This document shows positions 39,251 to 53,095 of a stretch of 64,000 bases of DNA, in pieces. Made by a program: the position numbers and the translations under genes. The stretch is taken from contig CP099841.1 in NCBI GenBank assembly GCA_030062745.1, forward strand, positions 9,070,501-9,134,500, given 5' to 3'. The stretch's first letter is position 1; each line of letters starts with the position of its first letter. The notes below the pieces were generated by a model. The model was given only the letters and a program-made list of their open reading frames with translations. It searched no databases and had not been told where the DNA came from. Source of the DNA: Capitulum mitella (Eukaryota; Arthropoda; Thecostraca; Pollicipedomorpha; Pollicipedidae).

Positions 39251-42200
39251 CCCCTGACAGACTGACGGCCCGCACAGACGGAAGCCCCGGGCGGCGACCC
39301 GGCGCTCCGCCCGGGGCGCCGCCGGCGGGCCGAAGCCGGCCGGCGTTCACACGTGGCCGGGCGGTCAGCCGGCCGGCCGCGTGAGACGCTCGACCAGCTG
39401 ACCCGCGGGCGGCGGGCGGCGACCAATCGCGGCCGCCGCCCGCCCGGCCGCCGTAATTGGCCCGTAATGGCGGCCGGCGACCAATTAACTGGCCACTGGC
39501 GGCTAATGGCGGGCCGTCACCACATGACTGACGGCCGGCAGCGGCGACAGGTGACCGGGGACGGCCCGGCGGCGCCGCCGGCGGCCGTCGTCCCGTCCCG
39601 GCCCGGAGCCCGGCGGCGGCGCCGAGCCAGAGCCGAGGGCGGGCCGCCTCCCGCGCGGCGACATCAACGCGGACCACCCACGGCCGCGTCCGTCAGACCG
39701 GCCACCGAGGCGGACCGACGCCGCGGCCCCGCCGCCGGCCGCCGAGCATCGGCAGAACGCAGGCGCCGGACGGTGTCTCATGCATGCGGCATGCACCATA
39801 CCTGACCGCACACACATCCAGCAGTGACCGGACTCTTCCACCGCACCTCTTCGCCTGACGCGGCCCAGTCCGCCGGCCGGCCGGACGGCGGCCAGGTCGG
39901 GCGCGACCGTCTGTCGCCGCCGGGCACGTCTGGCGTCGTCCGCCCGGCGGCGGCGGCCGCACGTCGCGGCCGGCACGCGCAGCCGGCCGTCTCCCACGCC
40001 GGGTCGGCGCGCTCCCATCGGGTCGGCCGGGTGACCCGCGCCGTCGGCCGCGGCCCGCGTAAAAACGGCCAATTAGGGGCGCGGGCCGGCCGGCGAGGCG
40101 AACGACCGGCACCGGACGGGCCGACAGACACACATACACGCATGGGCAACGCCAAGGAGACGGCTCGAACAGCGGGGGTCCGTACGGTCCATACCTGGTC
40201 ACGGCGTCCGACAGAAATAAGCCTTGTAGACTGGAAAGCCTGCAAGACCGGAAAGCTTGGTAGACTGGACAGGAGCTTGTGCGGGATTCGGTGGAGACGT
40301 CAACAGGTTCTGAAGCTCAACGAAAGCTTTCCGGTCGTCGTTTGAGGATGAAAATGCTCACTTGATTAACGCCACACCCTAGCTCAAAATACAAGGTTCT
40401 TTTCTTGGGCAGCCTGGCTCGGGGCATATTACGCTCAGCATGTAAATGCCCACAACACATCCATCAGCAAGCGTATTGCAAACACCATCAGTCTGGGCAA
40501 TATTCACCCCAATCACAGCCCAGCTAAATCGGCGTGCCGTGGAGCCGATTCGGAGAGAGCTCGCCGACCCCGGCTTGGCGCGCGCGGCCAGCTGGCAGGG
40601 CCGCCTCCGCGGCCGGGCGGCGAATGACAGGGAGGTGGGGGCGGCGCGGCCGCGGCCGCCCATCACCCCGGCATTAGAGCGGCCGGCGCCGCCCGCGGCC
40701 GCCGCCCGCAGCCGGCCATCATCTGTTTATCACCGGCCCGCGTGGCCCGGCCGACGGCGGCCGCCGCGGCCACCGACACGCCAGCCGGCGACGCCAACGA
40801 CGGGACCGACGGCCGCCCACGTGCTGAGACAGGGCGGGGGGGGGGGGGGGTGGGCCCGCGGACACGGAGAGGGGAGGCAGGACATCATTAGCCGGTCACT
40901 CACCGGGCGAGAGGGTTCGGACCCTGCCGGGGTCATTACGCACGGCCGGCCCACAGTCGGGCCGGCCGGGTAAACAGCACGGCTTGCACGTCTCGATTTA
41001 CCGCACCGATACTCGGTGACCATGGCCCGGTCATTCTGGTGCCGCACGACCCGACATGGACCTCAGGCCAACACCAATCAACAAGAAAATGTTCACCGAT
41101 GACTGCACATACGGCCATCCATTTGGGGGAATCGATACATCACGGGTGGAGAAGCAAGCAATGCATTCTAAACGAAGACAACTAAATACATCTTTTTCCA
41201 CGACAGGCCTGGACTTCCCCGGATCTCGGCGCCGCCTGAACAGGTTCAGAGCCACGTTTCAGCGCAGTCGCGCCTGCGACGCCGCCCCCTCCGCAGGCCG
41301 GCCGGGCCGTCCGTGAGCCGGCCGCCGTCGGCCGTGAGCGCGCCGGTCGGCGCGGCCCCGGCGCCGGCCGCCGATTCGGGCCGTCTAACCACAGGCCGAG
41401 CCTCGGTAATTACGGCCGGTGATCTACCGCCGCCTCCCGTCACGGCCCGGGCACAAATCAGGCTCGATAAACTGGAGAGAAACCAACGGTGCTGCGGGCC
41501 GGGCCGCAAACAGACCGGGCCCGGCCCGGACCGGCCCGGCGGCCGCCGGCCCTGCGCCACGGCGCGGCCGCCGGCAGCGGCCAGACACCTGGCCGGCAGC
41601 GCACCGCAGACATCCTGGTCATGTCGCCAATAACACTAATACTGGGTCACTGGCCACAGTCAGAAGAATTCTTGAAATTCCAGCACACCCACAAAAAACG
41701 AACGCGAGACATTTACGAGATACAGTGTCATTTATAAAGCCTGAAATCCTGAAAAAGTCACGAGTATTCACCTTGTAATCGTCCCTGTAATTGAATAGAA
41801 AATTAATTAATCTTCGAAACCATCGATTATGACAACACTCAAAAAGCTCGGAAGTTTCACGCACTGTCCCTGAGGGTGTCCAGCGGAGACAGGAAGCGCT
41901 GCGGTCGGTCCCACGGGGGACGCCCGGCCGGCCGGTCCCGGAGCGGTCAGGCGTCGCCCGCAGCCAGCCGCCCGCAATAGGCACCATTAGACACAATCGG
42001 GCCGGGTGTGAGAAAGGTGGCGGCTGTCCGACGCCGCGGCGGCCCGGCCGGCGCGCGCGCCAACAGGAAATGAGCCGCGCAACTGAGGAGCCGGCCGGCG
42101 TCTAATCGGCGCCTGCAGCCGGCCGGCGTCCATTGTTCCGCCACCGCCCCGGCCGGCATTTTTCCCACGGCCGCCTCGTCACGAAGCGGCCGCCGGCGGC

Positions 42201-44410
42201 GGGCGGGGGAGATTTATAGCCGCCGCGCCGTGTCCGCTCATCCTTCTCACGGGGCGGCGGCGGCGGCGCGGCCGGCCGGAACGACCCCTCCCGGCGCGCC
42301 GACCCGTCTGCAGGCCTGCACGGCGGCCGGCGGACCGCACACCGTTCACACCCACCGCGGACAGCCGCGCGCTCGCCGCGTCCCGACTTCCCGCAGGTGC
42401 CAGGGCAGCCGGAGACGGCCGCCCGAGTACGCGGCACGGGCACGGCAGCGTCCGGCCACGCCGCCCCTTGACCTTTGCCAGCTGGTTTCACGGCCCCTCC
42501 GCCGGCCGGAGGACCTCTGGCCCGTTGGCGGCACGTGCCGGCCCAGAGCAGGACCCGACCTCTGACCCCTCCGTGACCTCAATGAGCGTAACACTAACCC
42601 CCGCACTCCCCCTCCCGCTGACGGACGGCCTTGACCCCAGGGGGATTCCAGCACGCTAACGGCTTGATCCCGTTAGGGATTGAACTTTAGACGCCAGGTC
42701 CGGTAATATTTCGGGAGCGTTAGCTGCTTATCACTAGGGATTATGTAAGACAGTATGAGTTGGTTTTAGCTGAGGATTCTCAATACACCTTTGGCGATAC
42801 GTCCTGCTGTTATCCCAGCCCCCTTCGTGACGACGGTGATCAACGACAGATTACGGTGTCAAATTACACATCGTCAGGCACGACCGGGGATATCCACTTC
42901 AGCTGCTTTCGAGCCATTACCGCTATCAGGAGGGCACAGGGGTGTAATCACCAAGATTTGGATACCAGACCCATGACAACAATCAGAGAGAATAATGGGA
43001 CCTAAAAACCTGGTGCGCAAAACCAATCATATGAATCGTTTCTGAATCCGTTAAAATTGATAATGCGCAGCTTCACGAAGGCGTACACGAGTGGATAATC
43101 AAGACACGTTATTCATCAACGGACAGTGAGTCACAACATCCCAACAGCACCAGCGCACGCTAGCTCGTTCCCTTTGCATTCCTTCCAATCAGCGCGTCAC
43201 GCTGCCCTCCGCAGGACACCAGCACACCCTCCGTGTTTCGATGGAGTTCATAAAACTACAAACTTTTCAGACTCCGCCCGAAATAGATTTTGACACCGAC
43301 ATTTTTGTGAGCTGGAGCGATCATCCCGCATACTTGAGGACGCTACAATGAATGCACTTTGGGCTACCGATTTTCAGTTTTTCGCACCAGCCACCGAGCC
43401 CAGCCGACCAGGACACCACTGGAATATGGAGGTGTCGTGCCCGCCCGTGCATGGCGGGCTGAATTCCAGTTTCAAATTTCGCGCGTTATGCTTGTCTTCC
43501 TTCAAACACTTTGATTTTGGTACACACGAATTCGCCGTAAAACAGTTCCCGTGCTTCACCAAGATTGCACGTTTTTGTTTCTGCTCAGGAAGTGGCGTTA
43601 CTGATGCTTCTCTGTCTAGGGTGAACACATTTCACACTTCACGTGACATGCTTTCTATTAAAAAAGCGGTGAAGTAAAAACTGAAATGTTTAAACCATTC
43701 CATTTTCTCTTCAATGGCAAAGGGAACAAAACGAGATATATTACGTTTTATTACAAGGCATGAAAGGCTAACCATGACAACGCATGACGCGCCTACCGGC
43801 GCAGCCGGCGGCCCCGACACCACCTCCCGGACCGACACCATGGTACTATTTAGAGCGTACCTGAAACATCCTGTCGAACGTCACTGCAACTCGATTGTGT
43901 TGATTATGCAACAGCTACAGAAAAGACATGCGTGTAAAGCAATACGTTTCCCCGCGGCTTGTGAAAAACTGAGAACGGGTCCCAGGAACTCGAGCCAATC
44001 ACAACACGGAACACCAGCATGTGCACGGAGGCCCAATTTGTCCGCTGCTATTCGAGGTCTAGCTGCGGGCGTGTTGCCGGCATTCTCCCGTCGGATTCCC
44101 ACGTCGGCCGGCGATTATCGGGGCCGGCCCGTCTCGGCGGCATTCCGCAGTCATGAGCCGGCGGTAATAATCCAATTCTCGCGCGTCGCGCGGCGCGCTT
44201 GCGGCGCGCGCCGCTGGAATCTGTCGCCGGCAGCCGGCGGCGCCGTCACAAGGCCGACGCCGACGGCTCGGCGCGCCGGCCGCCCATCGATAACGGCCGC
44301 TGAATGCGTGCAAATCACACGACCGACAGGCGGCCGGCGCGCCGGAGAGGCCATTGTCCGGCCGCCGCTGACCCCGGCACCGGCCGGCCGGCCGGAGGCG
44401 GAGGACTTGG

Positions 44411-44493
44411 GGCGACCGGCGGCAGATCAGGACCGACCGGCGGCAGATCAGGACCAGCCAGCGTCAGATCAGGACCAGCCCGCGGCAGATCAG
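44411..44493. repeat. 21-bp tandem repeat, four copies
   Basis: The unit GACCGACCGGCGGCAGATCA is repeated with substitutions about four times (each ends GATCAG). As 21 is a multiple of three it keeps frames open (a seven-residue DRPAADQ-like repeat), but nothing indicates real coding. Confidence 0.85.
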
Positions 44494-45889
44494 AGCAAAC
44501 TACCGCCGACCCCGGCATCAGCAGACCCATGGGCGGTGGATTAGGACCGATCGTCCTGAATCGGCAGGTGGCAGACTGTCGGCAGACCAGGAACGGCCGG
44601 CGACACACCGTCAGAAGGCTAAGACTGGGGCCGCATGGCGGCGCACACCGCCGACAGACCGACATCAACCATCGTCCGACCATTCCGACCCTTCAGAGAA
44701 GTCTGATTATGTCCAAGGCCACGCGGTAGCAGTCCCTCCAATTCGCGCCCGGACTGCGAGAAAAATGGCCTGGAGACCATGTACCACGACATTCTGGTGG
44801 TCGGTTGGGCAGAGACGGGGTCGCGTCATCGGTCGTGGCAGACCACTGTTTGCCATCCTCAATCCTGCTGTAACAGTGTGTCCCGGTTGACAATCTAACA
44901 ATGTAGGTTCTCAAAAGGTCGCAAACAACTATAAGGCGTCGAAAGGGACGGCCAGACAGGTGATCATCATAAATCCGCGAGGCACAAAGGATCTGTATCG
45001 CGGAGCCACGTCCCATGAAGTCGTAGAGCGAAATCTACCGTCGCAATGCCCCAATGGCGACACACTTTTTACCGCCAGTCAATGAACTGAAATACAAACA
45101 GTTTGCTTTTTACCACGGTGATAGCTTTTAGAGGAAGTATGACAAGGCAGAGCGTCTGATATATGGAAGGTGAACATGGCGACCTTCCGGCTGGACAATG
45201 GAGGTGATTTTTCACCGTGAGAGTTTTTACTTAAACAGCCTCAAAAGAACATCCGATTTCATGACTGTGCCTCATTCCGGAACAAGTAAAGCTGTTAAAA
45301 CAATCCCCTGGTACGAAACAGATGTTACAAGTATACGACACCAAAATACAGACGTTTTTGCAAAATTCGAACGGGAAACTGAAACATTCAAGAAGTTTCC
45401 CTTGGCGGAGCGAATCACACTGACACCCTTCAGAAATGTTTGAAGAGAGCAGAATACGCATTATCTGACGGAATATTTGATGGCTGCATTCCACCCTAAA
45501 GCCTACCCTCTGAGAGCCGGAGAAACGCTTTGTCCTAACGTTGACGAGACCAATCTCGAAAGTTACATGTCTGGATGGACTCAACATTAGGCAACGCGAA
45601 GAATCCACTGCGCAAGCTCTGCAGAGCCGCATAACAATGCAGATTCGCCGGGGAAGCGTGGGAAGATGTATAGCCCACCCCCGTGGCTAAATTTCACGGG
45701 GCACGCGCTGCATACGAACTGTTATCTAACCATGTGCTGAAGAGGTCCCTAAATTGTTTGCATAACAATCATTACTTCATCGCGGCCCTCTCACTGGCAG
45801 AACAGCCGCCGAGTCATGCCAACACACCCAGACAATCACGGAGCGAGACGGCATTCCGAGACGGCGTCTCCAATTACGTACACCAGCTC

Positions 45890-46205
45890 CGGCGGCGCCG
45901 CGGCAACGCCAGTCAGACGGCACAGAATTCGCGGAAGGGCGTGGCCCGACATCAGTACCGCACCGGGACGTGAGATAACACCGGTCCCGTACACAGCGCC
46001 GGTAAAACGGGACAGAATTCGTGGAGCGGCGTGGGCTGACATCGGTACCGCACCGGGACGTGGGATGACACCGGTCCCGTACATAATGCCAGTCAGACGG
46101 GACAGAACTCGTGGAGGGGCGTGGGCTGACGCCGGTACAGCGCCGGGACGTGGGTTAACACCGGCCCCGTGCTCGACAGAGTCAGACGGGACACACTCTA
46201 CGGCG
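45890..46205. repeat. 90-bp minisatellite, about 3.5 copies
   Basis: Units contain CCAGTCAGACGGGACAGAA, TCGTGGAG.GGCGTGGGCTGA, GGTACCGCACCGGGACGTG and ACACCGGTCCCGTAC in that order. The 90-base period keeps reading frames of about 178 codons open on both strands, which argues against coding. Confidence 0.85.
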
Positions 46206-46997
46206 GGACGTGAGAGGTCGTCCGTCGCGTCCCGACAACCAGCCTTCCCCTCTGACATGTCCGAGGCCAAGGAGCATGTGATGAGAGAGAGCTGCGAAGG
46301 CGCAGTACGCCTGGAAAGCCGCCAGACCCCTGAACTCAAGCCTTCGCAATGACGCGGCAGGGCGACCATGGGGTTACCAGGCCGTGAAGCGAGACAGGGG
46401 ATTCTTGCCGAGCTTCAGACACACAACTTGTCTGCAGAATCTCGTCAATGTTGCGCCCGACGTCCTACGTCCTGCAGTGAAACCGTCAAACAAGGCCACC
46501 AGTGTGTCTGGGGCATTCGCAGACTGGTTTACCTCTCAAATCGCACACCCACCCCACCGAATAAAACGCCCACAACGCGACGAGCGACAGTGACAATTCG
46601 AATCGGGCGCAAACCCCGAAATCGATCCACTGGTATCCATTGTTCAACCAGCTGCCGGGAGCAGATCGTCGCTAGTCACAAAGAAAGGACTGAGCTGATC
46701 CCTATTTGAAGCGTATTGATACGACACAACTCACTGACAGAACCGCCAGATCGTGAACGGTCGTACGTCATTACAATTTTTTTACCGCTATGCTATTGCG
46801 CTACGCTAGTGCAAAATCATGACCTCAGACCAGGACAACAAGCCGATGCACAATTTATTACAAAATATTCTCACGTTACGCCTGCACCTCTTGCCGCAAT
46901 CACATCACCAGACCCGGCCAGCACAAACCCCGCAGGCCACGGCCCCGACGGCGTCGCCTGTATCGCACAGCCGCCGACGGGGCCAGGAGGGCAGGCA

Positions 46998-47032
<35 letters not shown>

Positions 47033-47033
47033 G
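46998..47033. repeat. (GGC)n trinucleotide repeat
   Basis: About twelve uninterrupted GGC units. Confidence 0.95.
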
Positions 47034-49208
47034 GTGCCGCCCATTGCACGCCGCTGACCCGTGACCCGGCAGTGAAAGGCGTAAGCTACGAGCTGCGCTT
47101 TCTCCGGGCGCACGCGCACGTTTTAATCCGGGGCCGCGCCGCGCCGTGCGTGATCAACAAAACAACCACGGCTCCGGCCGAGGCAGATAGCATCGGGCCG
47201 GGTCGGCCGATATCCTGATCAGGTCAGCCCCGAGCGGCGAGCCGGGTGCCCACGCCTCTGCAGGCAGCGACGGCGACAATGGGCCAACAAGACCACCGCG
47301 ACACCTTTGCAACGACAGTGAGCTCAGCCAAACCTGATACTGATAATCACGGTGTTGTCCACGTTTAGTGCGCTGAGCTGCATGCCCTAATTGGTGCTTG
47401 GATGCGAGATGTGCATCACACAACACATGCCCGCGTGTTACACCACGACCTTATTCAAGATCCTCAGGGTCTATTAGCCGGGTCCACCTACGGCGATTAC
47501 AAAAAAATAGCGCCCGTTCGCACTCCGTTCCTTTACGTCGGCCGCACAGTCTCCCCCGCCACCTGCCAGTGTCGGTGTCACACCCACTCAGATGCCGCCT
47601 GGGAACGTCCCTCCTCCCGCACCGGCCCACCTGGCTGCTAGCGCCGGGGGGGATGGAGGTCGCCGCCGGCTATTAATAGGTCAGCGGCCGGGTCAGACCG
47701 CCGCCGCTGCACCGGCGGCGATCGAGCGACGGATGCGGCCGTGTCGACCTGCGCCGGGCGGCGTCACACAACAGCTGCCCCCGGGGCAGGGAGGCGCCGG
47801 TCGCGGACCTGCAGCCAAACATAGCCGTCCGTTTGAACAGGACAGCGGGGTCGGCGCCGGTGCCGGGTCGTGGGTTCGGCCGTCCGGCCGGCCGTGACGC
47901 GTGTGAAGCGGGGCGACTGCGCATGATCCGTTCGACCGCGGCGTTGCCGGCTCGGCCAGCGCCGAGACCGCGCATGCCGCCTAACCCCGTCGACACCGCA
48001 CGACTGGCCCGGATCAGCGCGATATTCCCGCGCATCTCGTTACCGCTTTGCGCCCGCTTCTCGACCGCCACCGCCACAACCTTCCCGACTCACTCCGCGG
48101 GGAATGACGCCACGCCTCGGGTCCAGGACTGTGACGCAGCCCGCCTGTCCCGCCAACAATGGCCGGATTCATCACGCTGGGTGACCCCACCTCGACGCAG
48201 ACGCCAAATCGTCGCCCGGTGACGACGGCGGCGGCCGCCAGCCCCCCCCCCCCCCCCCCGGCCAAGACGGCCGGCGCCGTGACGGCCGAGACGGATGCCG
48301 CCCTGCTGGATACATCAGCGACGGCCGCGATGATCTACCGGCATTCCCCGTCGGCCGCGCGGCCGCCGGCGGCAAAAACACGTCACCGAGCCGGCGGGCC
48401 GGCGCAAAAACAACGGCCGCCCGGCGGGGCCGCCTGTTTACCCGGCGGCTCCCCCGAACGCCGGCCGGCCGCCCTCGGCCGCCGCCCAGACGCGCACGTC
48501 GCCCGGCCGGCTCCGGTTACCGCCGGCGCCCTGTTTGCACTAATTTCTCGTGTTTCACGCGCTATTATGCGGGCGCCTCTCCCCCCATCAGGTGGCACTT
48601 GCTCGCGGTCCCGGCTCACTGACACTTGCGGAACGCCGCGGGGGCAGGCGCCCGAGGGGAGGACGGGGGACGCGGCCGACAGTGCAGTGACACCGGTTCG
48701 GGCGGGAACCCGGTGTGAATGAACACTTGTTCCCGGCGGACCCCACACGCCACGTGTGGGCGGGCGCGGGCACTCACCCGCTGGGGGGAGAGAAGGCTTC
48801 ATCAGGGGACGTCACGGCAAACGGTACAAAGGGCACGACAGATGGTAAAAATAACAGAAAAACGTGTGATAATAGAGAGCGACGAACTCACTGGCGATAT
48901 TCCCCTGTCAAAATCGTCTGCTCACTACTTTGCTGCCTGGCAAGACCGTTGGAAGCAGGATTCACTATGGCTTACATTTCTTCTTGACTATGAACAATGG
49001 GATCCAAATTTCTAACTGGCTGGTACCAACTTGCTGAACCTACGTTCTCACGATAGTACAACTGATAAACGATCTCCTGTTTCAAGTTTGGTTACTGGTG
49101 CTGACTGCTACTGGTAGAAAGTTCCATCTTAGACGCTGATTGTAGCAAAAACATTTGTAAGTTTATCTCCATACCTTTACTGGCGGTATAATTTTCGGAA
49201 TCAAACAA

Positions 49209-49366
49209 CAAGGTTTGAACGTTTCAGTAAAATTAGTTCGTCCCGAACACCACGGGATCGGATCACAGAAGCGGGCAGATGTGCCTACAAGGTTTGAACG
49301 TTTCAGTAAGATTACATCGCCCCGAACAGCACGGGACCGGATCACAGACGCGGGCAGATGTGCCTT
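49209..49366. repeat. 79-bp tandem duplication
   Basis: CAAGGTTTGAACGTTTCAGT starts both copies (49209 and 49288). Each continues through CCCGAACA.CACGGGA.CGG, ATCACAGA.GCGGGCAGAT and GTGCCT, with few differences, which suggests a recent event. Confidence 0.9.
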
Positions 49367-52300
49367 CCGGTACCCGCGATGCCAGGCGCCGTGCGAGCGA
49401 CACGACGGGCCTTGACAACAGCGGAGACCCAACAGGGTCCGGTATAGTTGCCGGCCAGTGCGGCTGCGCCACGTCTCGTCCACAGACCGGGGGCCCCGGC
49501 GGCGGGCCATGGGCCGGGGCGTCCACCGGCGGCCCGCTGATGCAGCAGCACTGCGCGCCGCCGACAGGAAGTCTGACGCCGGCAGACACCTGACCCGGCT
49601 CGGCCCCCGTCTGCCCGGCCGACCGGCCGGCCGGCTGGCTCCCTGGCCGGCTGGACGGCTGACCGGCCGGCTAGCCTCCGCGGCAGATGAAACGCACCCG
49701 TCCCGGAGGACTGCTGTTCAGGTCGGCTGCGCTGAGGAGCTGCCGCTCGGCAGGAGCGCTGCTCAGGCCGGGTGGGCCCGCCCGAGGAGCTGCCGCCGGC
49801 CGCGGTCCACACGCGGAACGACAAGGCCGTCACCGCGGCCGCGGTCTGGTGATTCCAGTGAATTCCGAGCCGTTCGCTGGCGAAAAGCGCCGGCAGCGAG
49901 CCGAAATAAGTGCATGAGCATCCAAGAAAGCCTAAAACAGCAGCCTGGGGCACATGGTGAACACGGATTCGGCAGCTACTGGCCGCAGGCTAAGTCAAAC
50001 AGGTTACGCCCGTGATTCCACAGCGAGAAGGGTGGATCAAGTCCGGCCGACAACGTACAGGATGTAGCCAACAGAGCGTCACGCCCCATTACCACGACCG
50101 CCATCCGGACTTCCTTCATCGGGCGCGGAGGAATGTCAAGGCCGCGGCCAGGCTGTTCCAGTGACTCAAGCCGAGGCGGTTCCACCATTAACCGGCCGCA
50201 CACCGCGCCGGCCCGCCGGACAGGAACGGCTCGACACGCGCTCAGTGGCGCCATGGTTCCACAGCCGCCCTCCCGACAGACCGCGCGGACGCCACGGACT
50301 ACTGAAAACGACGCGGCACAGGGACGAGGCAAGTCAGTCTATTTGTGAGAAAAGCAATGCGACATTTTTTCAAAGATGGGATCCCCGTCGCAGAAGATGT
50401 CACGCACCATGAAACATAATGTCTCTACAGGGTCTCACAGCGGAATCTACATAACACCGGAAATAGAAGAAAATGCCGTCAAGGTCTCATCGAAGCCACC
50501 TGAGCGGCTGGTTTTCCATATTAAATTCGAATTTCTTGGCAGCCTTTCAAAGGTAACAGGTACATCGTTATCCTATCTACAGCCAACATGTGCTTTCTTT
50601 TGGACACAGATACCACGCTTGAAGCGGGACGAAAAATAAAGTACCGAGAGGCAAAGGTAAAAAAAACTGTTTCACTCGCAGCGCCAGTTAAGAGCTGCAC
50701 ATGATGCTAGAATGCAACCTGGAGATCGAAACATCCAGCGCGTCTAGGACGTAACGTCGCCTCTAATGGCAAGCCCAGTAACCTTAGGGCATCTTTCATC
50801 ACGAATCGGGAAGCACTATTTATGCATCCGCAGACGTCGTTGCGATTGACACATTCAGCGAGTTTCGGCAACAAGCAGCATGCAATACTGAACATTCTCC
50901 TTCACAAAAGACAGCCTTCTCTCTACAGAAAGCTGAATCTAAAAACGTTACCTAGCAGGGAAGTTCTGAAGTAAAAGATAATGGCACCGACGATGGAAGT
51001 TTGCCAACACGAGCGCCGGCGTGCAGGGCCACTGGCGCTGAACGGTCCAGGTGGATGCGACGCAGGAGCGCTGGACACGGCACTCGACATGCAGACCCAA
51101 GGCCTGGTCAGTGGCCTCAGATGTCCCCGGCGTGACGCCAGCACGCCGCCGGCCGGCGCCGGCCACCAGCGTCCAGAGGCCGCAGTCGGTGTGAAGTGTC
51201 GTGATAGGGATTCAATGGGGATAGTCGTGATATGGAGGCGTACTGTGCCGCGCTCGGTCCGGAAAGGAATGCCCAATCCGCGATTATGTTACCTGAATGG
51301 CGACGCTGGAGACCGCAGCTGCTTCGGGCGTGGCCAGTGACAACCGCAGACTATCAACGCGCTGACAAAATTCGGCACAGGCCGAGACAAAAAAAAATCG
51401 AGGCGCGTTCAGGCGAGTGGCCGGAAAACGGGGAAACATCAGAGGATGGTTCGGACCACACACAAATGGAACGTTAATTGCTGTATCATCTAGCTAAGAA
51501 CAAATTAACGAGTCTTTGGGTTTCCTGCTTTAAGAATGTTTTTTTCTGTTTGTGAAAAATCTAGAAGCAAAGTGGTAACAACTGCACATAACTTCGCAAT
51601 CTACATCCAAAAATGCCGGAGACGGGACCCTTTTGTATACCAATGTATTTCATTTGATGTTCGAAATGACTTTCAAAAAACTGCTGCCACGTACACCTAT
51701 ACATATTACGTCCAAAAGGTTAGGAAACGAACAAACGAAAAAATCTGCACTCCAGGTGAAGTGCAGATTTTTCAAATCAGACAGACAGACAAATCACAAG
51801 CCCATTAAAATTAGTACTAGGATTAATTTGGCGCTGGTGTTCAAATTAATGACTTAAGGACTTGATCTTCCTAGTATGTTCAATTTGTGTACTTCAGGTA
51901 CACAGTTTTCTGCTTTCCACCACCACACCAAACCTGCCCCCGGTCATCGGTCCATTTCCTCGCTTTACGTCATGGACCATAACGCACCCCAGGACCAAAC
52001 GACTACCACATTGTAGAAGCAAGATGACGTACTGACGGTGAGATGCGCAATATTCCAGCTTTTATCCAACTCTCACCGCGCGCACCAAAGCTCACACACA
52101 AGATCTTCGTTCAGTTTTACGGACTCGGTGAACAGAACAAACACCTGAACTTTCGTCTCACTTCTAAATCACGCGAATATCGCCAGCAGCGAGATGCCCG
52201 CAGAGGCGGCCAGTCCGGGAGTTAGTGGTGGGGGAACGCCTTGTGTCCGCTTATTTGGCCCGCCACCGATCTCAAGGTATATCAAGCACACATACAGGCA

Positions 52301-52949
52301 TGCACACAACGCAAAGGGGATCAGAGTGACAAACGCCTTGCAATGTAAAACTCCACGTCAGGGAGGAAACCAATCACCGACGAGCCTAGTGTGATTGCAG
52401 TCGGACGAAAAAGGATGGGACACTTGAGCGATTAGAAGCCACCTGCTGACCCGAATCGATCCACCAGCCTGTGCCCAATGCGACGCAGACAGTCCGAACA
52501 GTGTAGGTAGGTTGGATTGTGCGTCTGTTGAAGGCAGGGCGTACAACATACTTCGGACCCAGTATGCCTTCTTTCTCCTAAAATGTCGGATCCATCTTTT
52601 AATTCAGCCTTTCTGGGCACCGTTCGGATCCACCTTTTGATTCAGCGTTTCTGGCCAATCCCTTCGCTTTTCCCTGCGAGAACGAATTTTTCGCCATATA
52701 CTGTCCGCGTTCAAGGTTCAAGTTCAGCAACGTAATCTGTGACGCGTAAAACATGCACTATGGGAGCCATATGACCTAGCAGCCTACGCCCCCTCCCCCC
52801 CAGCATAAAAACGAACACAAAAACAAAGACCACATAAACAAACACGATTTTAACGGCGTCTCAAGCGCAGTCAGGTACCTGGCATGTGATATTTCGACGG
52901 CACCACAGCAAAATTACATTTTAACATCTCATATAAATGTCCAGGGGCA

Positions 52950-53095
52950 CGGGAACTCCTCTTCAGTAGGGTAAGAGAGGGAAGCATTTTGGACCAATTC
53001 TTTCCCGTCAATGCTCATGATCAATGTTAAATTCCGAAAAAGTTAAAATTCACAGAACTGAAGCCCACCCTAGCACCATGGATCCCGCGCCTATG
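52950..53095 (+). repeat. Dispersed repeat B, copy 2
   Basis: This is the partner of 24923-25062: GGGAAGCATTTTGGACCAAT, TCTTTCCCGTCAATGC, ATCAATGTTAAATTCCG and AAAAAGTT. Confidence 0.7.

Noticed and set aside
38994-39677. Long minus-strand frame of 227 codons, and many similar ones from 36 to 50 kb
   Set aside because: Composition is Arg/Ala/Pro/Gly as expected for GC-rich noncoding DNA, and overlapping frames are open on both strands. No motif or splice structure.
48719-49015. 98-codon plus-strand frame in an AT-richer island
   Set aside because: No recognisable family, splice signal or neighbouring exon. A second frame is open over the same bases.
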